DNA from: DATEEG01 sp035525055
Lineage (GTDB): Bacteria > Actinomycetota > Acidimicrobiia > Spongiisociales > ZC4RG35
Assembly: GCA_035525055.1 (NCBI GenBank)
Contig: DATLEZ010000054.1
Coordinates: forward strand, 1 to 11,585
Direction: 5' to 3'
DNA: 11,585 nucleotides
Shown here: positions 1-6,723 of the stretch, one piece after another
Numbering within the stretch: position 1 is the first letter of the stretch
How the letters are laid out: every line of letters starts with the position of its first letter
Notes under the pieces: model-generated
Told to the model about the DNA's origin: nothing
The model's database searches: none
The model's input: the letters and a program-made list of their open reading frames with translations, nothing else
Program-made: the position numbers and the translations under genes

Positions 1-64
1 AGCGCGACACGAATCGGACTTACGGCAAGGCGCTTGGTAACCTAACGTGGCCAACCGGCAACCT

Positions 65-138
65 TCCGCGGTAGCTCAATTTGGCAGAGCAGTGGACTGT
101 TAATCCATTGGTTGTAGGTTCGAGTCCTACCCGCGGAG
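65..138 (+). tRNA. tRNA-Asn (anticodon GTT)
   Basis: The sequence folds as a full cloverleaf. The 7-bp acceptor stem pairs 65-71 (TCCGCGG) with 131-137 (CCGCGGA), and G138 is the discriminator. The D stem is GCTC 74-77 with GAGC 87-90. The anticodon stem is 92-96 with 104-108, including one G-T pair, and the loop CTGTTAA carries anticodon GTT at 99-101, reading Asn codons. The T arm is GTAGG/CCTAC around TTCGAGT. The 3' CCA is not encoded, since G138 is followed by CAA. An integrase gene begins about 150 bp downstream and reads away from the tRNA, the usual arrangement when a tRNA 3' end serves as an integration site. I saw no second copy of the tRNA 3' end in the window, so the far attachment site would lie outside it or be lost. 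Confidence 0.97.
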
Positions 139-144
139 CAAAAT

Positions 145-183
145 TCTGACCAGCAGGAACGTCGATTTCTGCCCTCTGACCAG
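145..183 (+). repeat. 9-bp direct repeat pair between tRNA-Asn and integrase (possible arm-type att sites)
   Basis: The 9-mer TCTGACCAG occurs at 145-153 and again at 175-183, exactly 30 bp apart, in the short gap between the tRNA 3' end and the integrase gene. Tyrosine integrases that use tRNA genes commonly bind short direct repeats flanking the crossover site through their N-terminal domain. The position and spacing fit such arm sites. The repeats are seen directly; the binding role is inferred. Confidence 0.4.
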
Positions 184-291
184 GGATAACGCTCCTCCAA
201 GTGTTCTTTCGGCATCTTTCCCCGTTTCACGGCGTTTTGCTACATTTCTAGTTGTCGTGTGCAACAATGTGAAACAGAGGGGGTATGCAGC

Positions 292-1353
292 ATGGGATCG
301 ATACAGCGCGTAGACCGCCCCAAACCATGGTTGGCTCGCTATCGAGGTCCCGACGGGCGTCAGCACTCGAAGGCTTTTCGGCGGAAGGTGGATGCCGAGC
401 GGTGGCTGAGGACGGAGGAATCCCGTGCAGATTGGGGCGAATGGGTGGACCCAGCAGCCGGGAAAGTCACCTTCGCGGCATGGGCTGAAACCTGGCTCGA
501 AAGTCTTGACCTCAAACCCGCAACCCGCGCCAATTACCTTTCCAATCTCAACTCCCGTGTGCTCCCTAGCTTCGGTGGGGAACAGCTCGCCAAGATCACA
601 CCAGCTCAGGTTCGGGTATGGCAGACGCGGCTCAGGGACGAAGGTCTTTCCGCAGCATCGATTCGCCAGGCCCGTCAGGTGCTGTCCGCGGCACTCGACA
701 TGGCGGTAGCCGATGGGCTGATTGTCCGGAACCCGGCTGCGTCGGTGAAGCCTCCGAAGGTTCGGCCCCGGAGACAGCAGTTCCTCACCGCTGAGCAGGT
801 CGATGCCTTGGCGGAGGCCTGCGACGACCAGCAACGCAGCGCCGGGGCTGTCGTCTTCTTCCTCGCCTGGTCCGGTCTGCGCTGGGGAGAGGTTGTGGCT
901 CTCCGTTGGGAGAACGTGGACATCGACCGGCGCCGAGTTGAGGTGAGAGCCTCGGCGACCGAGGTGTCGGGCCGCTTGGAGTGGGGGAGTCCCAAAACGC
1001 ATGAGGTGCGTGCCGTGATCCTTCCTCAGTTCGTGATCGACCGGCTCGGACCCCCAGGCCCACCAGAAGCGTTGGTGTTCTCTGCTCCACGTGGCGGGCC
1101 TTTGCGGAACTCCAACTTTCGAAAATCGGTCTGGGACCCGGCGGTCAAGGCGTCAGGGATGCCTACGGATCTGGTTCCGCACGATCTCCGGGACACGGCA
1201 GCAAGTCTGATGATCGCCTCGGGAGCGTCGATCAAGGCTGTCCAGCGCGCTTTGGGCCACTCCTCCGCGGCAATGACCCTCGACACATACGGTGGTCTCT
1301 TCGAAGACGATTTGGAAGACCTGGCCGACCGTATGGAAGAGCGCTACGCCTGA
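292..1353 (+). CDS. Tyrosine recombinase integrase (phage/ICE type)
   Basis: This is a 353-aa site-specific recombinase that would integrate and excise the element at the adjacent tRNA-Asn. The N-terminus (residues about 1-55) resembles AP2-like arm-binding domains. A SAM-like core-binding domain follows (about 60-155), then the catalytic domain (about 165-340). The full catalytic set is visible: Arg197 in GLRWGE, Lys235 in SPKTH, His297 and Arg300 in PHDLRDTA, His323 in LGHSS, and the nucleophile Tyr333 in DTYGG. I chose ATG 292 because AGAGGGGG (276-283) lies 8 nt upstream; an in-frame GTG at 259 would add 11 residues but lacks such a site. The gene is intact and ends 53 bp before the antitoxin gene. 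No excisionase gene lies beside it; the only excisionase-like gene is about 9 kb away at 10324. Confidence 0.95.
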   Translation: MGSIQRVDRPKPWLARYRGPDGRQHSKAFRRKVDAERWLRTEESRADWGEWVDPAAGKVTFAAWAETWLESLDLKPATRANYLSNLNSRVLPSFGGEQLAKITPAQVRVWQTRLRDEGLSAASIRQARQVLSAALDMAVADGLIVRNPAASVKPPKVRPRRQQFLTAEQVDALAEACDDQQRSAGAVVFFLAWSGLRWGEVVALRWENVDIDRRRVEVRASATEVSGRLEWGSPKTHEVRAVILPQFVIDRLGPPGPPEALVFSAPRGGPLRNSNFRKSVWDPAVKASGMPTDLVPHDLRDTAASLMIASGASIKAVQRALGHSSAAMTLDTYGGLFEDDLEDLADRMEERYA

Positions 1354-1372
1354 GCAACCGCCTCTTGACCCG

Positions 1373-1406
1373 TTGGCTGCAGTCCAGGTTGTGGCACACT
1401 GTGGGG
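1373..1406 (+). promoter_or_regulatory. Possible leaderless promoter of the toxin-antitoxin operon
   Basis: A TTGGCT box (1373-1378) is followed after 16 nt by CACACT (1395-1400), which resembles an actinobacterial -10 TANNNT element. Transcription would start about 7 nt later, at or beside the antitoxin ATG at 1407. This suggests a leaderless mRNA, in keeping with the lack of a clear Shine-Dalgarno site. This is motif reading only. Confidence 0.35.
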
Positions 1407-1607
1407 ATGAGTCGGGTCGAACGTGTCGAAGAAGCGGTGAAGGCACTTGACGCAGACGAGCTCGCCCAGTTCCGCGCCTGGTTCGCTGAGTACGACTGGG
1501 CGGTGTGGGATCAGCAGCTGGAGCGTGATGTCCGGGGTGGGCGGCTCAACGATCTAGCTGACGAGGCCCTCCAGGACCACGGTTCCGGCCGCACGAAACC
1601 TCTTTGA
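1407..1607 (+). CDS. Type II antitoxin, small acidic protein of a RelE/ParE-like module
   Basis: This 66-aa protein begins MSRVERVEEAVKALDADELA and continues with an aromatic-rich stretch (FRAWFAEYDWAVWDQQ) and a conserved-looking tail (GGRLNDLADEALQDH, then a short basic end). I recognise this pattern as the antitoxin encoded directly before RelE/ParE-type toxins in many bacteria. The first half would be helical and the C-terminal half is expected to wrap the toxin. An in-frame TTG at 1365 gives a longer ORF, but residues match the family from ATG 1407. The stop overlaps the toxin's TTG start by 4 bp (TTGA, 1604-1607), so the two are translationally coupled. The gene is intact although its toxin is not. 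The family call is from recall of sequence style. Confidence 0.75.
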   Translation: MSRVERVEEAVKALDADELAQFRAWFAEYDWAVWDQQLERDVRGGRLNDLADEALQDHGSGRTKPL

Positions 1608-1857
1608 AGCATCACGCGTCTCCACGATTCTGGAGGTGCTATGACTCTTTGCCCGAACTGGTCCGTCGCCAGGCGGACGAAGCGTTCGAGAGGCTGAAGT
1701 CCGATCCTCGGCATCCTTCTCTTCACTTCAAGAAGGTTGGCCGGTTCCGATCGGCACGAGTCGGGCTGCGGTATCGAGCCTTGGCCGTGGAATCCGATGA
1801 AGGCCTGTCTGGTTCTGGATCGGATCGCATGCCGACTACGACGAGATGATTCGGTAA
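1604..1857 (+). pseudogene. RelE/ParE-like toxin, C-terminus lost by a 1-nt deletion
   Basis: The reading frame opens at TTG 1604 and encodes a RelE/ParE-type ribonuclease-fold toxin: HASPRFWRCYDSLP, then DPRHPSLHFKKVGRFRSARV, then GLRYRALAVESDEG. After codon GGC-CTG (1802-1807) the frame turns into unrelated SGSGSDRMPTTTR and stops at 1847-1849. In another frame the lost end is still present: VWFWIGSHADYDEMIR followed by TAA at 1855-1857, the C-terminal beta strand and tail typical of this family. Restoring one G at 1807/1808 (CTGTCTGG to CTGGTCTGG) gives a continuous 84-aa protein. As written, the toxin loses its last core strand and is probably inactive. The alternatives are a sequencing deletion or a rare slippage product. 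Confidence 0.8.
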
Positions 1858-1947
1858 GAGCCTCCCAAGAGGATCAAGCCGCTTGGACTCCGATGCCTGA
1901 GCGCCAAAGTATTTCGGATTTGATGTCGCGTTTCGGTCTCCGGCTTG

Positions 1948-2042
1948 CCCCATATAGGGGTGATGATCAAAAAGAACAGACGAGTGCACTGTTCCAGGTG
2001 CCGGCCGTTGGTGAGACGGTTGGTGAGACTCGGGAGTCGGCT
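1948..2042 (+). other. Candidate oriT / relaxase control region
   Basis: This gap before the relaxase carries two structured sequences. The inverted repeat CCCC-ATATA-GGGG lies at 1948-1960. A tandem direct repeat of the 11-mer GTTGGTGAGAC lies at 2007-2017 and 2019-2029, with a 12-bp period. MobF relaxases often nick an oriT near their own gene, and inverted plus direct repeats mark such sites. The same bases are an open frame continuous with the relaxase, so the tandem repeat could instead be coding (VGETVGET) if translation starts upstream. No nic consensus was recognised. Confidence 0.3.
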
Positions 2043-4727
2043 GTGACGGTCCGGGTGACCACCTTGAAGGGGTTGGACGCCGGCCGGTACTACACGGAGC
2101 GACTTCCGTCTTACTACTTGAGTAGTGGGGAGGCTCCGGGTCTCTGGTGGGGAGGTGGCGCCGACCGTCTGGCGCTAAGAGGCCAGCTCGAACCGGAGGA
2201 GTTCTTGACGGTGATGGCCGGTGAGGACCCGGTGACCGGCGAGCAGTTGGGTCGCCGGTTCGGACAGGGGTCGGTGCGTGGATATGACGCCACGTTCTCT
2301 GCTCCCAAGTCGGTGTCGTTGCTGTTCGCTTTGGGCGACGAGGCAGTCCGGGATCACGTGGTGGAGGCTCATGAGGGGGCCGTGGATGCCGTCCTTGGCT
2401 GGGTTGAGGATCATGCCCACACGAGAATGCGGGTCCACGGCGATGTGCGGACGGTAGACGCCGAGGGGATCGTGGTCGGAGTGTTTCGTCAGCACACCAG
2501 CAGAGCCCTCGACCCTCAGCTTCACACTCATGCGGTGATTGCCAACCGGGTGGCCAGCCCTGATGGCCGGTGGCTGGCCTTGGACGCACGGACGATCAAG
2601 ATGGACCAACGGACCATGTCGGCTCTCTATCACGTCTTGCTGAGGGCGGAGCTGACCGGACGGCTGGGCGTTCGCTGGCAGCCTCCGGAGCATGGCATCG
2701 CCGAAATCGGAGACATGCCACCGGAGGTGTTGGCCGAGTTCTCCCAACGTAGTGATGTCTTCAAGCGACGGTTGGACGTGAAGCTGGACCGGTTCCGTAA
2801 TGATCTGGGTAGGGAACCAACGGATCGGGAGCAGTGGAGACTGGAGCGAGAGGCAGTATTGGACAGCCGACCGCCGAAGCGTCACGGTCCCGGCCTCGAC
2901 GAACTGCGGGACGAATGGCGGCACCGGGTCCGAGGGTTCGGTCTTGATCCCGACCAGCTTGTGACCGGAGCGATAGGCCGGCAGCGGCGTCCTCGAGGAA
3001 TCGACGGTCCGACAGCGGGGAGAATGGTCGACCAGGCGGTCGCAGCTTTGAGTGAGGGTCAGTCGTCGTGGCGACCCGCAGAAATGACCCGAGAACTGGC
3101 CCGAGTCGCCCCCACCACAGTCGCCGCCGCCGCCCAAGGTTTGGTTGAGTTCTTGGAGCTGCTGGCATCTCAAGCAGTAGAGAGGCGTTGTGTCGATATC
3201 TCCCGGCCAGTACCGGCTGGTGTCGAACTGCGACGGGATGGGAGACCGGTCACCGAAGCCGCAGTGGACCGAGCTCTCACCACCGGGGTCATCCTCGAAC
3301 AAGAAGAACAGCTCGCCGACTGGGCCCAGCTACGCCTGACTGAGCCCTCACCGGCGACCCGACTGCAACCAAGGTTCGGCCTCGATGGTTTGTCGCCGGG
3401 ACAACAAGAGGCTGCATCGGCGGTCGCCGGTTTCCGGGGACTGGAGCTGGTTGTGGGTCCCGCCGGGACCGGCAAGACCACCGCACTTGCTGCCGCCGCG
3501 AAAGACCTGAGGATCCAGGGACGCGCTGTGTTTGGGGTGGCGCCGACTGCTGCGGCTGCAGAGGTCCTCGCGGCCGAAACCGGAATGGCGGCGGATACTC
3601 TCGACAAGCTCCTCGCCGAATACCACCATCCAGCCAGGCCAGCCCATCCCGAGTATCGGCTTCCCGCAGGGACGACGGTGATCCTCGATGAAGCGGGTTC
3701 CACCGCCACTCCCAAACTCGCCGCACTAGCCGGCCTCGCCGACCGCCAAGGCTGGCGGGTCGTGATGGTGGGGGATCCCCGTCAGTTCTCCGCCGTCGGC
3801 CGTGGTGGCATGTTCGCCCATCTCGTCGACAGCCACGGAGCGGTCGATTTGGATCAGGTCCACCGTTTCCGCCACCACTGGGAACGCCAAGCCAGCCTCC
3901 GGCTCCGCATCGGAGACCACCAGGCGCTAGTCGAATACGACAGACATGGCCGTCTCCACGGCGGCACCCAAGCTGTGATGGAATCCGAGCTGATCGACGC
4001 TTGGAGGAAGGCACGCGGTGAGGGTCAGAGTGTGGCGTTGATGGCCAACACCACCGACACGGTGACACGGCTCAACCAGTTGGCCCAACAGTCCCGCATC
4101 ATGAACGGCGAACTCGACATCAACTCGCCCTGGTTGAAGGCCGGCGGGTCGCTGATCTTCGTCGGCGACGAGGTGGCCACCCGCCGCAACGACCGACGTC
4201 TCCGCACCGACCGTGATCTCATGGTGAAGAACCGCGACCACTGGACCATCACCGACATCTACCGCGACCGCAGCGTCACTGTCACCGGGTCCATCGGGAG
4301 CATCCGCCTCCCCGCAGAGTATGTGTCCAGCGACGTTGAGCTGGGTTACGCCCAGACCAGCCACGCCAGCCAAGGCCGCACCGTCGACATAAGCCTTCTC
4401 CTCGTAGACAGCCCCACCGACAGCCGAGGCGTCTACACGCCCATGACCAGAGGCCGAGAAGCCAACCACGCCTACGTGATCACTAAAGACAACCAGACCG
4501 CCCTCGACGTCCTCGGCGAAGCCATCAGCAGAGACTGGATCGACCACCCCGCCCTTGCCCGGAGACACCAGCTCGACCCACACCGAGCGAGACAGCCCGT
4601 CCGAGAAGGACCCGGAGCCGAGCCCGAGGTCGACGAGCGCATGAAACAGATCCAACAGGCGCTGGAACGAGGACGAGCTCGACGTCAAGCAGTAGAACGG
4701 TCACGGTCACTCGGGCGAGGGCTATAG
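2043..4727 (+). CDS. MobF-family conjugative relaxase-helicase (TrwC/TraI type)
   Basis: This 894-aa protein would nick and unwind plasmid or element DNA at oriT for conjugative transfer. The N-terminal TrwC domain starts VTVRVTTLKGLDAGRYYTE with candidate catalytic tyrosines Tyr16/Tyr17 and Tyr24/Tyr25. It carries the metal-binding three-histidine motif at His151, His161 and His163 (DPQLHTHAVIAN). The second half is a RecD-like superfamily 1 helicase: Walker A GPAGTGKTT (472-480), Walker B VILDEAG (Asp549-Glu550), GDPRQ (577-581), and the C-terminal motifs YAQTSHASQGRT and YTPMTRGRE near 770-806. I chose GTG 2043 because GGGAG lies 6 nt upstream and family similarity begins there; the frame stays open back to 1737, and ATG 1893 or 1923 are alternatives. 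The gene is uninterrupted. No coupling protein or secretion gene is nearby, so it would need a helper. Confidence 0.93.
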   Translation: MTVRVTTLKGLDAGRYYTERLPSYYLSSGEAPGLWWGGGADRLALRGQLEPEEFLTVMAGEDPVTGEQLGRRFGQGSVRGYDATFSAPKSVSLLFALGDEAVRDHVVEAHEGAVDAVLGWVEDHAHTRMRVHGDVRTVDAEGIVVGVFRQHTSRALDPQLHTHAVIANRVASPDGRWLALDARTIKMDQRTMSALYHVLLRAELTGRLGVRWQPPEHGIAEIGDMPPEVLAEFSQRSDVFKRRLDVKLDRFRNDLGREPTDREQWRLEREAVLDSRPPKRHGPGLDELRDEWRHRVRGFGLDPDQLVTGAIGRQRRPRGIDGPTAGRMVDQAVAALSEGQSSWRPAEMTRELARVAPTTVAAAAQGLVEFLELLASQAVERRCVDISRPVPAGVELRRDGRPVTEAAVDRALTTGVILEQEEQLADWAQLRLTEPSPATRLQPRFGLDGLSPGQQEAASAVAGFRGLELVVGPAGTGKTTALAAAAKDLRIQGRAVFGVAPTAAAAEVLAAETGMAADTLDKLLAEYHHPARPAHPEYRLPAGTTVILDEAGSTATPKLAALAGLADRQGWRVVMVGDPRQFSAVGRGGMFAHLVDSHGAVDLDQVHRFRHHWERQASLRLRIGDHQALVEYDRHGRLHGGTQAVMESELIDAWRKARGEGQSVALMANTTDTVTRLNQLAQQSRIMNGELDINSPWLKAGGSLIFVGDEVATRRNDRRLRTDRDLMVKNRDHWTITDIYRDRSVTVTGSIGSIRLPAEYVSSDVELGYAQTSHASQGRTVDISLLLVDSPTDSRGVYTPMTRGREANHAYVITKDNQTALDVLGEAISRDWIDHPALARRHQLDPHRARQPVREGPGAEPEVDERMKQIQQALERGRARRQAVERSRSLGRGL

Positions 4728-4770
4728 GCAGCACAGACCCAACCCAGGCATTGAACAGAGCTCAGCCCAG

Positions 4771-4860
4771 GCGAGCCCCACCGCAGCGTGACCTATCGAA
4801 GTGCAACGGAATGCCGGTTCCGCGCTAGCTGACTGGGTGGGATTCACTGGGCTCGCTGCG
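4771..4860. repeat. Inverted repeats in the gap between convergent genes
   Basis: GCGAGCCC (4771-4778) is the exact reverse complement of GGGCTCGC (4849-4856), and CGCAGCG (4782-4788) of CGCTGCG (4854-4860). The two right-hand arms overlap, so only one pairing can form at a time. Between them is a short hairpin, CGGAA (4807-4811) with TTCCG (4818-4822). The region separates the relaxase stop (4727) from the convergent ORF stop (4844). A bidirectional terminator or part of a transfer origin are both possible. There is no T tract. Confidence 0.3.
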
Positions 4861-5089
4861 CGTTATGTGCGGTGTGCTCATCTCGGGCACCTCGACGCGG
4901 CTGGTTCAGCTCCTTCTCCCGCTCTTTGAGCTCTCGCGCCCGGGCTTCGAGTTCCGCCTCCCGGGCCTCGAGCCGATCAGAGAGCGTCGCCACGCTCTCG
5001 TCGACAATCGACGCCAGCTCATGGTGACATAAAGCCGCCAGACCATGACCCATCGGAGTCCCGACCGTGTCGCAGTACCGCTTCCACAT
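4844..5089 (-). CDS. Coiled-coil hypothetical protein, probably 5'-truncated
   Basis: The frame from ATG 5089 gives 81 aa. The middle (DTVGTPMGHGLAALCHHELASI) looks like a natural helical domain. It is followed by a heptad-rich charged coiled coil (about residues 38-62, LEAREAELEARARELKEREK) and a short polar tail. No family was recognised. Its convergent position beside a MobF relaxase suggests a mobilisation accessory protein. The ATG falls exactly where similarity to the sigma-factor leader copy (5083-5250) ends, has no convincing ribosome-binding site, and the protein starts abruptly at WKRYCD. I infer that the original N-terminus was removed by the rearrangement that joined these segments. 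It could be an inactive remnant. Confidence 0.45.
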   Translation of the reverse strand: MWKRYCDTVGTPMGHGLAALCHHELASIVDESVATLSDRLEAREAELEARARELKEREKELNQPRRGARDEHTAHNAQRAQ

Positions 5090-5250
5090 CGACCGAGCCC
5101 GCCACCGCGGCGATCTTCCGGAGAGACGGGTATAACGAAGTGATCAGCTCCTTCTCCCTCTCATCGATTGAAGATCGCACTGGCAGCCGAGACTCTCCCT
5201 GTCGTATTCTCCTGAAAGACACTGCAACACGCCGATGTGTGACATGCACG
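5083..5250 (-). pseudogene. Truncated duplicate of an ECF sigma factor gene 5' end and leader
   Basis: Read on the minus strand, this stretch copies the start of the sigma gene at 7640-8122. The peptide RSSIDEREKELITSLYPSLR is followed by KIAAVAGSVDVE, against RSSIDEMERELITSLYPSLR and KIAAVAGSTDVE in the intact gene. Bases 5101-5151 are identical to 8037-8087 (51 bp) and similarity extends to both sides. The upstream leader with its GGGAGAG ribosome-binding site is also present. The position equivalent to the intact TTG start is CTG here (5184-5186). Similarity stops at about 5083, after roughly 35 codons, so sigma region 2 and everything beyond are missing. The leader copy abuts the amidohydrolase stop. 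It may be the head of a second, tandem sigma unit that was cut off by a later rearrangement. Confidence 0.85.
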
Positions 5251-6663
5251 CTAGGTAGCGGCGGAGACGCAGAGCGACTCGGCCCCTTGGGCGCAGTATT
5301 CGAGCTGGCCCCCGATGATGGTGGCCAGCACGTCGACGTCGGCGAGACTCTCGGACGGGACGGCGGTGGGGTCTTCGGAGAGGATTACCAGGTCGGCGAG
5401 CTTGCCCACCTCGAGGCTGCCTTTGTCCTCCTCCTCGAAGGTGGCCCAGGCTCCACGCGCCGTGAGCAGATACAATGCCTCTTCGACCGTGATCCGTTGG
5501 CTCTCCTGCCACGGGGCGGGCTCTCCGCTTTGTGGGCCGCGACGGGTGACCGCGTCGGCGACCGCTGCCATCGCCGGTCCCACTGGCGGGTCACTCCACG
5601 GGCAGTCGGTGCTTCCCACCGCCGGTACACCGGCATCGAGCAGGTCGCGCCAGCGTCCGACCCCGTGGATCAGATCGCCCAGGGCATCCTCCCAGGATTC
5701 TTCCCAACCCCAGTGGTCCCAGCCGGTGTCGAACCAGCCGAGCTGGAAGGAGGCGACGATACCCAGCTTCGCCATACGTTCGATCTGGTCATCACGGAGG
5801 ATGGCCAGGTGTTCGATGCGGTGCCGGGCCTGGTTCGGTCCCCCCTCCAGGGCCTGCTCGAAAGCGGCGAGGACCATGTCGTGGGCGGCGTCGCCGCCGG
5901 TGTGGATGGCGACCTGCCAGCCGTCCCGGTGGAGTCTTCCCACCAGGTCGGCGATCTCGCCCGGCGCCCAGTAGTCCAACCCGCGGTAGCCGGGCTGGTC
6001 AAGATGATCCTCGCTAAGCAGGGTGTGTCTGGGGTCGATTCTGTCGGCGAAAGCCTTCACGCCGCCGATGCGAACCCGCGGTGACATCTGCTGGTGGGCG
6101 CGTAGGTGTTCGAACCAGATTCCGAATTTGTCCTCGTGGAAGTTGACCGGGAGGTAGGCGTTGACCCGCAGCCGCAACTTTCCCGCCTCATCGAGTACCG
6201 TCAACTCCTCGAGTCTTTCCTCGTTGACGAACAGTTCGCTGATGCTGGTGAAACCGTTGGCCAGGGTCTCTGCAATCGCCTCCTCTGCCGAGGAGAAGCC
6301 CCACATTTCCCGGTCGCCGAGGCGGTGGCAGTGGGCGTCGTTGAAACCGGGAAGTATCGCCCGGCCCTCCAGGTCGACCACAGTGGTGTCCGCTCCGGCA
6401 TGGGCCATGACCGAAGTCTCCTCTCCGATAGCGACGATCCGGTCGGAGCGTATCGCCAGGGCGTCGGCGCGGGGAAGATTCGGGTTCATGGTGAGAAATA
6501 CTCCGCCCCGGTACGCGACCTCCGCCATTTCGGTCGGAGCAAGTGTTGTCGACGGAAGAGTCGTGGACGTCGCCGGGGTCCCCACCGGTCTCGAACATGC
6601 CGCGACCAGGGCTGCCAGACTGGGAAGCGTATAACTGAGGAGTTCACGTCGGGTGAGCGGCAT
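5251..6663 (-). CDS. Tat-exported lipoprotein amidohydrolase (YtcJ-like, Amidohydro_3)
   Basis: This 470-aa protein starts at ATG 6663 with a very strong GGGAGAGAGG site just upstream. The N-terminus MPLTRRELLS plus a hydrophobic stretch and lipobox V-A-A-C (Cys23) indicates a twin-arginine-type lipoprotein signal, so the enzyme is probably anchored outside the membrane. The body is a metal-dependent amidohydrolase: His111-x-His113 in FNDAHCH, Lys203 in GGVKAF (possible carbamylated ligand), His254 in AIHTGGD, His285 in RIEHLA and Asp353 in STDCPW, with the closing strand GKLADLVILSEDP. YtcJ-like proteins hydrolyse amide or related bonds of small molecules; the substrate cannot be read here. 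It lies 60 bp downstream of the membrane-protein gene in the sigma operon, so it is probably a target or output of that sigma system. Confidence 0.9.
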   Translation of the reverse strand: MPLTRRELLSYTLPSLAALVAACSRPVGTPATSTTLPSTTLAPTEMAEVAYRGGVFLTMNPNLPRADALAIRSDRIVAIGEETSVMAHAGADTTVVDLEGRAILPGFNDAHCHRLGDREMWGFSSAEEAIAETLANGFTSISELFVNEERLEELTVLDEAGKLRLRVNAYLPVNFHEDKFGIWFEHLRAHQQMSPRVRIGGVKAFADRIDPRHTLLSEDHLDQPGYRGLDYWAPGEIADLVGRLHRDGWQVAIHTGGDAAHDMVLAAFEQALEGGPNQARHRIEHLAILRDDQIERMAKLGIVASFQLGWFDTGWDHWGWEESWEDALGDLIHGVGRWRDLLDAGVPAVGSTDCPWSDPPVGPAMAAVADAVTRRGPQSGEPAPWQESQRITVEEALYLLTARGAWATFEEEDKGSLEVGKLADLVILSEDPTAVPSESLADVDVLATIIGGQLEYCAQGAESLCVSAAT

Positions 6664-6723
6664 TCCTCTCTCCCTTTCTGTTTGCCCGGCGAGGGGGACG
6701 AATGCCCCCTCGCCAGTTTCGAT

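Noticed and set aside
127..1002. Minus-strand 291-aa frame over the tRNA and integrase
   Set aside because: It is antisense to an integrase with a complete catalytic set and covers a tRNA gene.
1953..1961. TATAGGGGT shared by the relaxase upstream region and the sigma leader (minus strand near 8149-8157) as a common promoter
   Set aside because: A 9-bp match between two places in a window this size is expected often by chance, and the surrounding bases do not align well.
1737..2042. N-terminal extension of the relaxase frame back to 1737
   Set aside because: It overlaps the toxin gene in another frame, does not resemble the MobF N-terminus, and a well-placed GGGAG precedes GTG 2043 where family similarity starts.
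5140..6084. Long plus-strand open frame opposite the amidohydrolase
   Set aside because: It is a shadow of a gene with clear catalytic motifs and signal peptide on the minus strand, helped by high GC content.
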